Of a stretch of DNA of 64,000 nt, positions 48,333 through 56,123 are shown one piece after another; position 1 is the first letter of the stretch, and each line of letters starts with the position of its first letter. A program made the position numbers and the translations under genes. The DNA is taken from assembly GCA_034211275.1 (NCBI GenBank), contig JAXHTF010000007.1, positions 1-64,000 on the forward strand, in the 5' to 3' direction. Source of the DNA: Acidobacteriota bacterium. GTDB taxonomy: Bacteria > Acidobacteriota > Thermoanaerobaculia > Multivoradales > JAHZIX01. Below the pieces are notes generated by a model, which saw only the letters and a list, made by a program, of their open reading frames with translations, was not told the DNA's origin and ran no database searches.

Positions 48333-49639
48333 GAGGATGGCTCGCTCTCCGCGTCCCAGGACTTGAGAGCCCAACCGAGGGAGGCGATGCCACTTCGAAA
48401 CCCCTCGGTCGCTTGACCCGACACCCAAAGCTCGCGAGCCTTGGCCGGATGCTCCTGTAGCTCACCGGAGAACTCCTGAGCAGCCGCTGCGAGGTCTGCT
48501 GTCCAGAGCAGCCTTTCCGCCGGGAGGATGGCGACGAGGCGGCCATCGGAGGTTCGCACGACGGGCAGTCGCGATGCGCCGAGGCACTCCTCGAGGGGAG
48601 CTTGCTCACGATGGAATCGCCCTAGCTGGCTGACGGCGGAGATCAATAGCTCCGCCTCGACTGCGGAAGAGCTATCGATGGCCGTGGCCAGCACGAATTC
48701 ACCCCCGCGGACGCCTTCGAGGGCTGACAGCGCTTCGAGCAACGCGGTCTGGCGGGTCAAGGTCCAAGATGGGTGATCCTCGAAGCGCCGAGTCGTCTCT
48801 TCGGACAAACCAGCAGCCAGCAGGCGTTGCCGGTTCATCAAGCGAAGGTCCCAGGGGTCCGTCTCCCAGACCAAGTCCATGGTCCGGCGCACCTGTCGGG
48901 TCCCAGGAATGCTCGGCACAACGAACTTCATTCCGAAAGAGGTAAGACCCTCGACCCGTGCAACGCTCCGAATCGCTTCGCGGAGGACCTCATTGTCCGT
49001 CGAAGGGTCGACCCTCAAACGCCTGTACCAACGATGCTCTGCGGAGGAGATTCGCAAGTGATCGAGGGCAAGACCCCGAGCCTCCTGCTCGCCACGCTCC
49101 TTGAGGTCGTCGAGGGTCGACTTCGGCTCGGAGCTCTCTTCAGCGCCCGAGTCGGCTGTCCTGGCCATCGACTCCAGGTCGTGCATGCGCTCCTGAACCC
49201 GAAATTGGGTCCTGCGAAACCAACGCCCCGCGCCGGACGGGATCCCCTTGAGGGTGTCGACCGGTCTGGTTGCAAGATCCTCGACCAATTCCAAGGGAGC
49301 GGTCACCGATTGCTTGACGGCCGCGAGAAACACCTCGGACTTGGACACCCGGTCCAGCTCTGCAAGGGCCTGCGCCTCCATGATCCGAGCCAGCACCTGC
49401 GTTGGGCCCACGGCCTGCCAAGCCCCATACGGACTCTGGATGGTGTAACGGTTGAACAGGCCCAGGCTCATCGCCTCCGGCTCGACGTGCCAAGAATCCC
49501 CGACCAGGAGCTCCGTGGAAAGGAAGTCTCTCGACTCCACCAGACCGGGTGCGTCAAAGGTCTCCGCCGAGACCTCAGTCCACAACAAGGCGAGGGTCAG
49601 GAAAGCGATCGAAGCGCGAAATCTGGAAGCCTTGCTCAT
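48329..49639 (-). CDS. Exported protein of unknown function, coupled to patatin
   Basis: 436 residues with a signal peptide (FRASIAFLTLALLWTEVSA). Conserved-looking blocks are DPSTDNEVLREAIRSVARVEG, LTSFGMKFVVPSIPG, MNRQRLLAAGLSEETTRRF and DHPSWTLTRQTALLEALSAL. No enzyme motif is recognised. Its stop overlaps the patatin start, so the two products are made together and may function together at the outer membrane. Confidence 0.7.
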   Translation of the reverse strand: MSKASRFRASIAFLTLALLWTEVSAETFDAPGLVESRDFLSTELLVGDSWHVEPEAMSLGLFNRYTIQSPYGAWQAVGPTQVLARIMEAQALAELDRVSKSEVFLAAVKQSVTAPLELVEDLATRPVDTLKGIPSGAGRWFRRTQFRVQERMHDLESMARTADSGAEESSEPKSTLDDLKERGEQEARGLALDHLRISSAEHRWYRRLRVDPSTDNEVLREAIRSVARVEGLTSFGMKFVVPSIPGTRQVRRTMDLVWETDPWDLRLMNRQRLLAAGLSEETTRRFEDHPSWTLTRQTALLEALSALEGVRGGEFVLATAIDSSSAVEAELLISAVSQLGRFHREQAPLEECLGASRLPVVRTSDGRLVAILPAERLLWTADLAAAAQEFSGELQEHPAKARELWVSGQATEGFRSGIASLGWALKSWDAESEPSS

Positions 49640-49871
49640 GGTGGATCTCCAGGAGGGTCAAGGAACGCGACCACACACACCCCACGTCGACTTGAGAACA
49701 GTAGGCGGCAGGACGAAGAGGCTTCGATCCGGTGTTGTTACGGCAAGCTCGGGTATTTTCCGCAAGCTATCCGGCAGATCCACAAGCTGTCAAGAGGCGC
49801 ATGGAGGGGCCTTGGTCGCTCCATCTCCCCACCCACCAGGGTGGCGACGCAGACCACGGACCGCCGTACAA

Positions 49872-49887
49872 TTCGTCACATGACGAA
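49872..49887. promoter_or_regulatory. Inverted repeat over the arsR start codon; -10 box
   Basis: TTCGTCA-CA-TGACGAA is a perfect 7-bp inverted repeat that contains the arsR ATG (49880-49882). TACAAT directly upstream (49867-49872) resembles a -10 box and would place the transcript start within a few bases of the ATG, that is a leaderless or nearly leaderless message repressed by ArsR itself. No convincing -35 box. Confidence 0.5.
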
Positions 49888-50323
49888 ACGACGCTCCAAC
49901 CTGCGTGATTTGGTCGAGGCCTCCAAGGGACTGGCTCATCCGGCGCGGCTGCGCCTGCTGGCTATGCTCGCTACCGGGGAGCTTTGCGTCTGCCAGATGA
50001 CGGCGGTGCTGGAGCTTGCGCCCTCGACCGTGTCGCAGCATCTCTCCGTGCTCTCCCGCGGCGGTCTGGTGGCCGACCGCAAGGAGGGGAAGCTCGTCTA
50101 CTACCGGCTGGGCGATGGAGAGATGGCCGAGGCGGTGCTGGATCCGCTGCTCTCCCTGCTCGCGGAGGACGAGCAGGTGAAGGCCGACCGGACCGTGGTC
50201 GGGCGGCTTCGAGAGATCCCAGTGATGGAGCTCTGCGCCGCCGACCTCGACCTGGTGGCTATCGGCATCGCCGAGCCGCCCTCGCCATCCCAGAGCCCAA
50301 AGCCGATGGGAGGTTCCCGATGA
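49880..50323 (+). CDS. arsR: ArsR/SmtB-family metalloregulator
   Basis: 147 residues. Winged helix with the metal-binding ELCVCQ motif (two cysteines on helix alpha3, as in ArsR) and the recognition helix STVSQHLSVLSRGGLV. An extra cysteine lies in the C-terminal MELCAADLD. Represses the arsP-thioredoxin operon until arsenite or a related metalloid binds. Stop overlaps the permease start as ATGA. The 240 bases upstream (49640-49879) hold no clear gene. Confidence 0.92.
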   Translation: MTKRRSNLRDLVEASKGLAHPARLRLLAMLATGELCVCQMTAVLELAPSTVSQHLSVLSRGGLVADRKEGKLVYYRLGDGEMAEAVLDPLLSLLAEDEQVKADRTVVGRLREIPVMELCAADLDLVAIGIAEPPSPSQSPKPMGGSR

Positions 50324-51618
50324 TGAGCGAGCGCTCCGAGCTGAAGTGGTTGGGCGGCCTGGTGGCCGTGTTCCTGGCGCTTTATTTCCTGCCGGTGGGG
50401 TCGGCACGCTTCGACGGTGCGCTCCTCGAAGCGTTCCAGCTCGCCAAGTGGTACGCCCGGGAGCACGTGCTGCTGTGCCTGGTGCCGGCCTTCTTCATCG
50501 CCGGGGCCATCGGCGTCTTTGTCAGCCAGGCTTCCGTCATGAAGTACCTGGGGCCGGAGGCGCCCCGGCCCCTCGCCTATGGTGTCGCCTCGGTCTCGGG
50601 AACGGTCCTCGCCGTGTGCTCCTGCACCGTCCTGCCTCTTTTCGGGGGCATCTACAAACGGGGCGCCGGCCTCGGCCCCGCCGCCGCGTTCCTTTACTCG
50701 GGCCCGGCCATCAACGCCTTGGCGATCATCCTGACCGCCCGGGTTCTCGGCTTCGAGCTCGGCGTTGCCCGCGCCGTCGGGGCGGTCCTCTTCAGCCTCT
50801 TCATCGGCCTGGCCATGGCCTGGATCTACCGCGATGAGGAGCGCCAGCGTGCCAGCGCCAACAGCAGTCTGGCCGTGCCGGAGCCTCTGCTATCCCTCGG
50901 TCGCCAGGCAGTGTTCTTCGCCCTCCTGGTGGCGATCCTGGTCTTTGCCAATTGGGCGGAGTCCGATGCGGGGGCCTGGGCCGCCGTCTACGCCGCCAAG
51001 TGGTGGCTGACCGCAGCCAGCGGTGCCTTGCTCCTCGTCGTACTGGTCCGATGGCTGGGTCTTCCCGCCTGGAAAGCCGCAGCAACCGCCGGGGCCACGG
51101 CGGCCGCCGCCCTGGCGCTGCCGGGTCATCCCGCGGTGCCGTTTACGATCGCGTTCGTGGGTCTCGCCGCTTCCCTCGCCGGCGACGAGGGAGAGCTCGG
51201 CGACTGGCTGTTTACGACCTGGAGCTTCACCAAGCAGATCCTGCCGCTGCTGCTCGCCGGCGTGCTGGTGGCGGGCTTCCTCCTCGGCCGTCCCGGTCAC
51301 GAGGGCCTGATTCCGTCAGCCTGGGTCGCCTCGCTGATCGGCGGCAACTCCCTCAGCGCCAACCTCTTCGCCTCCGTCGCAGGGGCCTTCATGTACTTCG
51401 CGACCCTCACCGAAGTACCGATTCTTCAAGGCCTGCTGGGCAGCGGCATGGGCCAAGGCCCCGCGCTGACGCTCCTTCTGGCCGGCCCCGCGCTGTCGCT
51501 CCCGTCGATCCTGGTATTGCGGAGCTTCATCGGCTGGCACAAGACCTTCGTATTCGTCGCCCTCGTCATCGCCATGGCGACGATCACCGGAGCCATCTAC
51601 GGAACCTTTTTCTCCTGA
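50320..51618 (+). CDS. arsP: ArsP-type permease (DUF318 family)
   Basis: 432 residues, about ten membrane helices in two halves. The conserved CSCTVLPLFGGIYKRGAGLGPA loop and the second-half LIGGNSLSANLFASVAGAFMYFATLTEVPI mark the family, which exports trivalent organoarsenicals or related metalloids. Context between ArsR and a CPKC thioredoxin supports this. A deleted duplicate is seen at 45045-45265. Confidence 0.88.
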   Translation: MMSERSELKWLGGLVAVFLALYFLPVGSARFDGALLEAFQLAKWYAREHVLLCLVPAFFIAGAIGVFVSQASVMKYLGPEAPRPLAYGVASVSGTVLAVCSCTVLPLFGGIYKRGAGLGPAAAFLYSGPAINALAIILTARVLGFELGVARAVGAVLFSLFIGLAMAWIYRDEERQRASANSSLAVPEPLLSLGRQAVFFALLVAILVFANWAESDAGAWAAVYAAKWWLTAASGALLLVVLVRWLGLPAWKAAATAGATAAAALALPGHPAVPFTIAFVGLAASLAGDEGELGDWLFTTWSFTKQILPLLLAGVLVAGFLLGRPGHEGLIPSAWVASLIGGNSLSANLFASVAGAFMYFATLTEVPILQGLLGSGMGQGPALTLLLAGPALSLPSILVLRSFIGWHKTFVFVALVIAMATITGAIYGTFFS

Positions 51619-51659
51619 CTCGGAAAGGCTTCGCCTGATTCGGAAAGGAAGAACGCATC

Positions 51660-51899
51660 ATGATGAAACTCCAGATCCTCGGAACCGGTTGCCCAAAATG
51701 CAAGCTGCTGACCGAGCACACCGAGCGCGCCGCCCAAGAGCTCGGCCTCGACTATGAGCTCGAGAAGGTCACCGATTTGGACCGCATCCTCGAGTTCGGC
51801 ATGGTGGCCACTCCGGCCCTCGTCGTCGACGGTGACATCAAGGTCTCCGGTCGGGTGCCGACGGCCAAACGCCTCCAGGGAATCCTCACCGGCGCTTAG
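51660..51899 (+). CDS. Small thioredoxin-like redox protein (CPKC)
   Basis: 79 residues of the Thioredoxin_3 family: GTGCPKCKLL active site, then the cis-proline region ATPALVVDG. Small proteins of this kind accompany ArsR-permease operons and probably reduce arsenic-bound thiols or the permease CSC site. A tandem imperfect repeat (CTGAYTCGGAAAGG type) lies at 51615-51648 between permease and start. Confidence 0.88.
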   Translation: MMKLQILGTGCPKCKLLTEHTERAAQELGLDYELEKVTDLDRILEFGMVATPALVVDGDIKVSGRVPTAKRLQGILTGA

Positions 51900-51932
51900 C
51901 AGTCCGTGGTGAAGGTTGGACGCCGGCGAGGT
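51893..51932 (-). repeat. Partial copy of the 168-bp inverted-repeat element
   Basis: Matches, with about six changes, the right end of the element at 59865-60032 read in reverse: AGCAGYCYGTGGTGAARGT followed by GACGCCRGCGAG. It begins at the thioredoxin stop codon, so the element end may supply that stop. Only one end is present. Confidence 0.55.
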
Positions 51933-51941
51933 CCGCTTCGG

Positions 51942-52913
51942 CTACGTCGCCGCGGTCAACCGAACGGTGCTACCCCAGGGATCGTGGGCGACAGCGGACT
52001 GGTTGTTCGCCGAGCCAATGCGGCGAACGCTATGGCCAGCTCGCGTCAGGCTGTCGGCAGCCTCCTCGAGGTCGTCGCTGGCGGGCAGCCGGAGAGTCCA
52101 TTCGAGGAGCTGCGCCTCGTCGTCGCCGGCAGGGCGGGCGTCTCGGCCGGCCCACACGTTGGTGCCTAGATGGTGGTGATAGCCCCCGGCGGCCAGGAAG
52201 AGCGCTCCGGGATAGCTCCAGACCATGCGGTCGAAGCCGAGGCCTTCCGAATAGTAATCTGCGGCCCTCCCCAAGCTCCCGACGCTGAGATGGACGTGCC
52301 CCATGATGGTGCCGGCGGGCATGCCCAGCCATGGCTCATCGCCGGCCTCCGCCAGCAGGCCGGCCCTGTCCAGAGGGTCGGTGGTCATCACCAGCTCTCG
52401 ACCGACCCGCTGCCAGGCGCTCCGTGGGCGATCCGCATAGACTTCGATCCCCAGGTGATCGGGGTCGCGCAAATAGAGCGCCTCGCTGACCAGGTGGTCT
52501 GCGGCACCGGGCCCCACCCCAAGCTGCTCTAGATGCCGGGCGAAGCGACCTAGGGAGGGCCGATCCGGAAGCAGGAGAGCGAAATGGAAGAGCCCGGTGC
52601 GCCCGCCGGGTTGGGGACGCACACCTCGACGCTCCCGCAGCTCGATCAGCGGCTCGCCGCCGAGCGTGCCGAGAGAAGCCACCTCGCCCTCACGGTCCAG
52701 CAGCTGGAGCCCGAGCACCTCTCGGTAGTAGTCGAGGGCGCGCTCCAGGTCCGCGACCTGGAGGAGGACCGGCCCCAGGCTCGTGGAGCTGGGCAGCCGG
52801 AACCCGACGGGAGGAAGCCCCAGGCTGTCCTGGGCCACCGGTCGGGAATCCTGTCCTTGGCTCCGCTCCCTTTCGGCAGAGGCGCCGCTCTTGTCTCGAA
52901 CGCTGCTGGACAT
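51942..52913 (-). CDS. Two-domain VOC-family dioxygenase-like protein (CatE type)
   Basis: 323 residues from the ATG at 52913, where GGGAG lies 6 bases upstream. Two VOC modules: LGPVLLQVADLERALDYYRE with GLFHFALLLP and LGIEVYADRP, then GHVHLSVGSLGRAADYYSEG with YHHHLGTNVWAG. His and Glu metal ligands are present in both halves (HFAL, IEVY, HVHL). Resembles CatE-like catechol-2,3-dioxygenase-family proteins; the substrate is unknown. It sits downstream of the SDR-cupin genes. Confidence 0.82.
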   Translation of the reverse strand: MSSSVRDKSGASAERERSQGQDSRPVAQDSLGLPPVGFRLPSSTSLGPVLLQVADLERALDYYREVLGLQLLDREGEVASLGTLGGEPLIELRERRGVRPQPGGRTGLFHFALLLPDRPSLGRFARHLEQLGVGPGAADHLVSEALYLRDPDHLGIEVYADRPRSAWQRVGRELVMTTDPLDRAGLLAEAGDEPWLGMPAGTIMGHVHLSVGSLGRAADYYSEGLGFDRMVWSYPGALFLAAGGYHHHLGTNVWAGRDARPAGDDEAQLLEWTLRLPASDDLEEAADSLTRAGHSVRRIGSANNQSAVAHDPWGSTVRLTAAT

Positions 52914-52941
52914 CCCTGGCTCCCTTCTCCGCTTCATTTAC

Positions 52942-52977
52942 AGTTGCGAGCCGCGCTTGCAACTAGAAGCGCGGCTC
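52942..52977 (-). promoter_or_regulatory. Alternative hairpins in the VOC gene leader
   Basis: A perfect 11-bp stem GAGCCGCGCTT/AAGCGCGGCTC (52948-52958 with 52967-52977) overlaps a competing 6-bp pairing AGTTGC/GCAACT (52942-52947 with 52959-52964). The two cannot form together fully. They lie 29-64 bases ahead of the VOC start. No U-tract follows, so this is not a plain terminator. Confidence 0.45.
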
Positions 52978-52988
52978 ACCAACAAACA

Positions 52989-53013
52989 TGACACGACATT
53001 AGATGTCGCGTCA
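52989..53013. promoter_or_regulatory. 25-base inverted repeat, candidate operator
   Basis: TGACACGACAT-TAG-ATGTCGCGTCA has 11-base arms with one mismatch. It lies between the VOC gene and the DUF2255 gene, in the likely VOC promoter. It has the size of a dimeric winged-helix or TetR-type operator, but no such regulator is adjacent. Confidence 0.55.
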
Positions 53014-53095
53014 ACAAACTTCGACCAGTAGATCGCGGGACAGGGTCCGAGAGGAGCCTCTCATGGGGCGGCTCCCTCCTTCCCAGGTCCCCCGA

Positions 53096-53479
53096 TCAGG
53101 AGCTCACGGCGCGGGGTGTGACCCGGACCGTGGCCTCCCGCGCCCGCTCACCGATCATCGGAGCGAGATACGGGCTGCCGTTGTATTTGTCCCGATAGGC
53201 GTCGTCGATGCGCTCGTTGATCGGCCCTTCGACCGGCTCGAAGCGAACCTCCTTGGTCAGCCCGGCGGCGGTGATCCGCCCCGCCTGCTGCTCCATGGCA
53301 GCGCCATACCAGCGGGAGCTCGTGCCGTTGTAGGCCCGAACGTAGAGGTTGTCGTCGACCACCACGGACCAGATCCAGGTCGGCGTGCCGTAGGTCTCGC
53401 CGTCCTCGCGGAAGGGAGAGATATGCAGGTCGTCGGTCTTGGCGATCCGGCCAAGCTCTTCGGATTTCCAGGAACTCAT
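53096..53479 (-). CDS. DUF2255-family protein
   Basis: 127 residues from the ATG at 53479, preceded by GGAGGT. Recognised by TDDLHISPFREDG, PTWIWSVVVDDNLYVRAYNG and SSRWYGAAMEQQAGRI, features of DUF2255 proteins related to the flavin-binding pyridoxamine-oxidase-like fold. Lies downstream of the SDR gene on the same strand. Exact role unknown. Confidence 0.8.
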   Translation of the reverse strand: MSSWKSEELGRIAKTDDLHISPFREDGETYGTPTWIWSVVVDDNLYVRAYNGTSSRWYGAAMEQQAGRITAAGLTKEVRFEPVEGPINERIDDAYRDKYNGSPYLAPMIGERAREATVRVTPRAVSS

Positions 53480-53553
53480 TGGGGCACCTCCTCGCAGTGC
53501 GGGGCGAACACCAGGCCAGCGTGCTTCGCTGCTCTCATCTAGCCCGGCTCGGT

Positions 53554-54300
53554 TCATATGGCCTGGTTGGTGGGACGAAGGAGGATCTCGCTCACCGCGA
53601 CCGTATCCGGCGTTCCCACCGCATAGGCCACCGCTTCGGCGACATCGTCGGCGGTCAACCCGACCCCGGGGATCTTCGACGCATCCTTGAGGGACTCGGC
53701 GGCCTCTTGGTCGCTGATGGTGGTGTAGAGCTCGGTGTCCACCAGTCCCGGGGAAATGATCGTGGAGCGGATATTGTCTTCCCGCTCCTCCTGCCGAAGG
53801 CCTTCCATGATCGCGCGGACAGCGAATTTCGTCCCGCAGTAGACCGCCGAGCCGGGGTAGACCACGTGCCCTGCCACGGAGTCGGTGGCGAGGATGTGGC
53901 CGGACTTCTGCTTCTTCATGGTGGGCAGGACGGCGGCGATGCCGTTGAGGACTCCCATGATGTTGACGTCGAGCATCGCCCTCCACTCGTCGCGGTGAAC
54001 CTCGCTCAGATTCGCCGTGGGCATGACGCCGGCGTTGTTGAAGATGGCGTCGATGCGGCCGAACTCGTCGAGAGCCAGCTGCGCCAGGGCCTCCATATCC
54101 TCAGGTTGGGTCACGTCCGTGGCCCGATAGAGGATCTCGGCGCCGGGTAGGGAGTCGGCCAATTCCTTCAGCCTCTCCTCCCGCCGCGCGCCGATGACGA
54201 GCTTGGCTCCATCCTCGGCCAGGCGACGGGTGGTCGCCGCACCGATCCCGCTGCTGGCGCCGGTGATGATGATGACCTTGTTCTCGATTCCTTTACTCAT
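53554..54300 (-). CDS. Short-chain dehydrogenase/reductase
   Basis: 248 residues. Cofactor loop TGASSGIG, structural NNAG, catalytic Ser in TDSVAG and the YCGTK Tyr-Lys pair, all of the classical SDR family. An Arg-rich segment after beta2 (GARREERL) favours NADP. Overlaps the cupin gene by 8 bases, with GGAGG in front of the start. Probably reduces a carbonyl compound. Confidence 0.92.
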   Translation of the reverse strand: MSKGIENKVIIITGASSGIGAATTRRLAEDGAKLVIGARREERLKELADSLPGAEILYRATDVTQPEDMEALAQLALDEFGRIDAIFNNAGVMPTANLSEVHRDEWRAMLDVNIMGVLNGIAAVLPTMKKQKSGHILATDSVAGHVVYPGSAVYCGTKFAVRAIMEGLRQEEREDNIRSTIISPGLVDTELYTTISDQEAAESLKDASKIPGVGLTADDVAEAVAYAVGTPDTVAVSEILLRPTNQAI

Positions 54301-54787
54301 GGCTTCCTCCGTACTGCTCGTCGCTGACGTGCTCCATCCACTCGACGGCCTTCCCGTCGAGGGATTCCTGAATGGCGATGTGAGTCATCGCCGTCTCCGG
54401 CGCGGCTCCGTGCCAATGCTTCTCGCCGGGTCCGAACGTGACCACGTCACCGGGGCGAATCTCTACGATGGGACCACCTTCGCGCTGTACCAGGCCGAGG
54501 CCGGCGGTCACGATGAGGGTCTGCCCCAGCGGATGGGTATGCCATGCCGTCCGGGCGCCGGGCTCGAAGGTGACGGATGCACCGCCGGCGCGGCCTGGCT
54601 CCTCCGCCTGAAATAGAGGATCGATGCGCACGGTGCCGGTAAACCATTCCGCCGGCCCCGGCATCGAAGGCTGGGATCCCGCTCGTTGAATGTTCATTTT
54701 GCTCTCCTGAGTCGATGAAGTTTTCGCTGGCTCTGCCTGGCCCGTCATCAACGCGACGAGGCCAAGGGCTAGGGCGAGGGTTTTCAT
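54293..54787 (-). CDS. Cupin-domain protein with two possible starts
   Basis: 164 residues from 54787, with a signal peptide ([20 protein letters not shown]). A second ATG at 54697 (MNIQRAGS) would give a 134-residue leaderless form. Each ATG has its own good ribosome site (AGGAGA and GGAG, 6-7 bases away). One cupin domain: metal ligands in WHTHPLGQ, a later Glu/Gln region, and HWHGA. Such small cupins occur with SDR and AraC genes in quinone or aldehyde stress clusters. Confidence 0.82.
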   Translation of the reverse strand: MKTLALALGLVALMTGQAEPAKTSSTQESKMNIQRAGSQPSMPGPAEWFTGTVRIDPLFQAEEPGRAGGASVTFEPGARTAWHTHPLGQTLIVTAGLGLVQREGGPIVEIRPGDVVTFGPGEKHWHGAAPETAMTHIAIQESLDGKAVEWMEHVSDEQYGGSHE

Positions 54788-54799
54788 ATCGTTCTCCTC

Positions 54800-54830
54800 T
54801 CGAGTGAGGTCATGGTTCGAGTGAGGTCAT
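54800..54830 (-). promoter_or_regulatory. Direct repeat ahead of the cupin gene, candidate AraC site
   Basis: TCGAGTGAGGTCAT occurs twice, at 54800-54813 and 54817-54830, a 17-base period, directly upstream of the cupin ribosome site. AraC-family regulators bind direct repeats, and an AraC gene lies 200 bases upstream on the same strand. A recent tandem duplication is the alternative. The rest of 54831-55033 shows nothing else. Confidence 0.35.
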
Positions 54831-55033
54831 CGTGCGGGTCGAAGTCAAAGGCTTGTGAGGGCCTGAGGTGGTCCTCCCGCCGTGAGAACAGTCTCCCCCG
54901 CTCAGCCTTCTCGGTGAATGGGGATTCGTCTCGCGGCCATGCCCAATCCTCTCGAACAGGCGACAAAAGAGCCCCGGGAAGGCCCAAATGCTGCCCGATC
55001 GTCTGTCACGGGCGGGACCGGTGCCCGTCGGCT

Positions 55034-55939
55034 TCAGGCTGCGTCGTTGTAGGGCAGGGTTTCGGCTTCGGACGGTGGAACCTGGAAGTAGCGCTTGAAC
55101 TCGCGGCTGAACTGGGACGGGCTCGCATAGCCGACCTCATAGGCCGCCTCGCTCACCTGCTTGCCCTCGAAGACGAGCAGACCCTTGGCCTTCAGCAGCC
55201 GGATCTTCTTGACGTATTGCACGGGACTGTCGCCGGTGATCTCTTTGAACGCCCGATGGAAGGAGGAGACGCCCATGGCGCTCTCCCGGGCCAGCTCCTC
55301 GACCGTCAGCGACTCCCGATAGTCTCGGTGGATTCGGTCCAAGGCCTGAGCGACATTGGAGTAGGGCGTCTGGTGTTGGGTGAGATCGTAGAGCACGCGC
55401 CCCTTATCGCTCCGCAGCACCCGATAGAAGATCTCGTCCACTGCCGCGGGGCCGACCACCTGGCGATCCATGGGATCCTGCAGGCTCTCCAGCAGCCGGG
55501 CGGTGGCCGTCAGCAGAGCACCCTCCATGGCCAGCGGCTCGACCCCGGACCGAGCCGACGCCGGGCTACGCTTCTCGAGCCCCAACTTCCCCGCAAACTG
55601 AGCAACGAGGCGATGGACGGCTCCGAGGTCGATGTCGATGCGAATGCCGAGCAGCGGCTCGTCAGGAGTCGGGTAGGACTCGCACTCGAAAGGAACCGGA
55701 ATCCCCAGAACCAGGCAGGACTCCGCGCCATATTCGAACCGCCGGTCCGCCAGATAGCCGACTTTGTGCCCCTGGCCGAGGATCACGATGCCGGCGCTGT
55801 AGATCAGCGGCGCTCGGGGCACCGGCTTGCCAATCCAGAAGAACGTCACCCCTTCCACACCGGTCGCCGCGACTCCGGACTCGGCGCGAGAAGGCAGGCT
55901 TGTCCGAAATTCCCGAAGCAAGGGTGCGAGGGTCGACAT
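55034..55939 (-). CDS. AraC-family transcriptional regulator
   Basis: 301 residues from the ATG at 55939 (GGAGG upstream). N-terminal AraC_N cupin-like sensor (FFWIGKPVPRAPLIYSAGIV, LVLGIPVPFECES) and two helix-turn-helix motifs at the C-terminus (LTVEELARESAMGVSSFHRAFKE, VSEAAYEVGYASPSQFSREFKRYF). This AraC_N subclass includes YqhC-like regulators of aldehyde reductases, which fits the adjacent alcohol dehydrogenase, cupin and SDR genes. Confidence 0.9.
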   Translation of the reverse strand: MSTLAPLLREFRTSLPSRAESGVAATGVEGVTFFWIGKPVPRAPLIYSAGIVILGQGHKVGYLADRRFEYGAESCLVLGIPVPFECESYPTPDEPLLGIRIDIDLGAVHRLVAQFAGKLGLEKRSPASARSGVEPLAMEGALLTATARLLESLQDPMDRQVVGPAAVDEIFYRVLRSDKGRVLYDLTQHQTPYSNVAQALDRIHRDYRESLTVEELARESAMGVSSFHRAFKEITGDSPVQYVKKIRLLKAKGLLVFEGKQVSEAAYEVGYASPSQFSREFKRYFQVPPSEAETLPYNDAA

Positions 55940-56123
55940 GGGGCCTCCGTGGTGGCTGGGTTGGGCAGATCGTTCTTCTCTCATCCTATCCGTCCGTCCT
56001 ACTTCCCCGATCTGATCGGCTCGATCCTGGGCCGAATCGGGATTTCTGGTCTCCTCTCGATCCACCGCCGGTCTCGGCCCGGCAAGGATCTCGATCCGCG
56101 GGGTGGGCGATGGCCGCCGTGAA

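Noticed and set aside
49640-49879. A short frame in the arsR upstream region (YGKLGYFPQAIRQIHKL) as a transposase remnant.
   Set aside because: No recognisable family motif and no terminal repeats; not enough to support a call.
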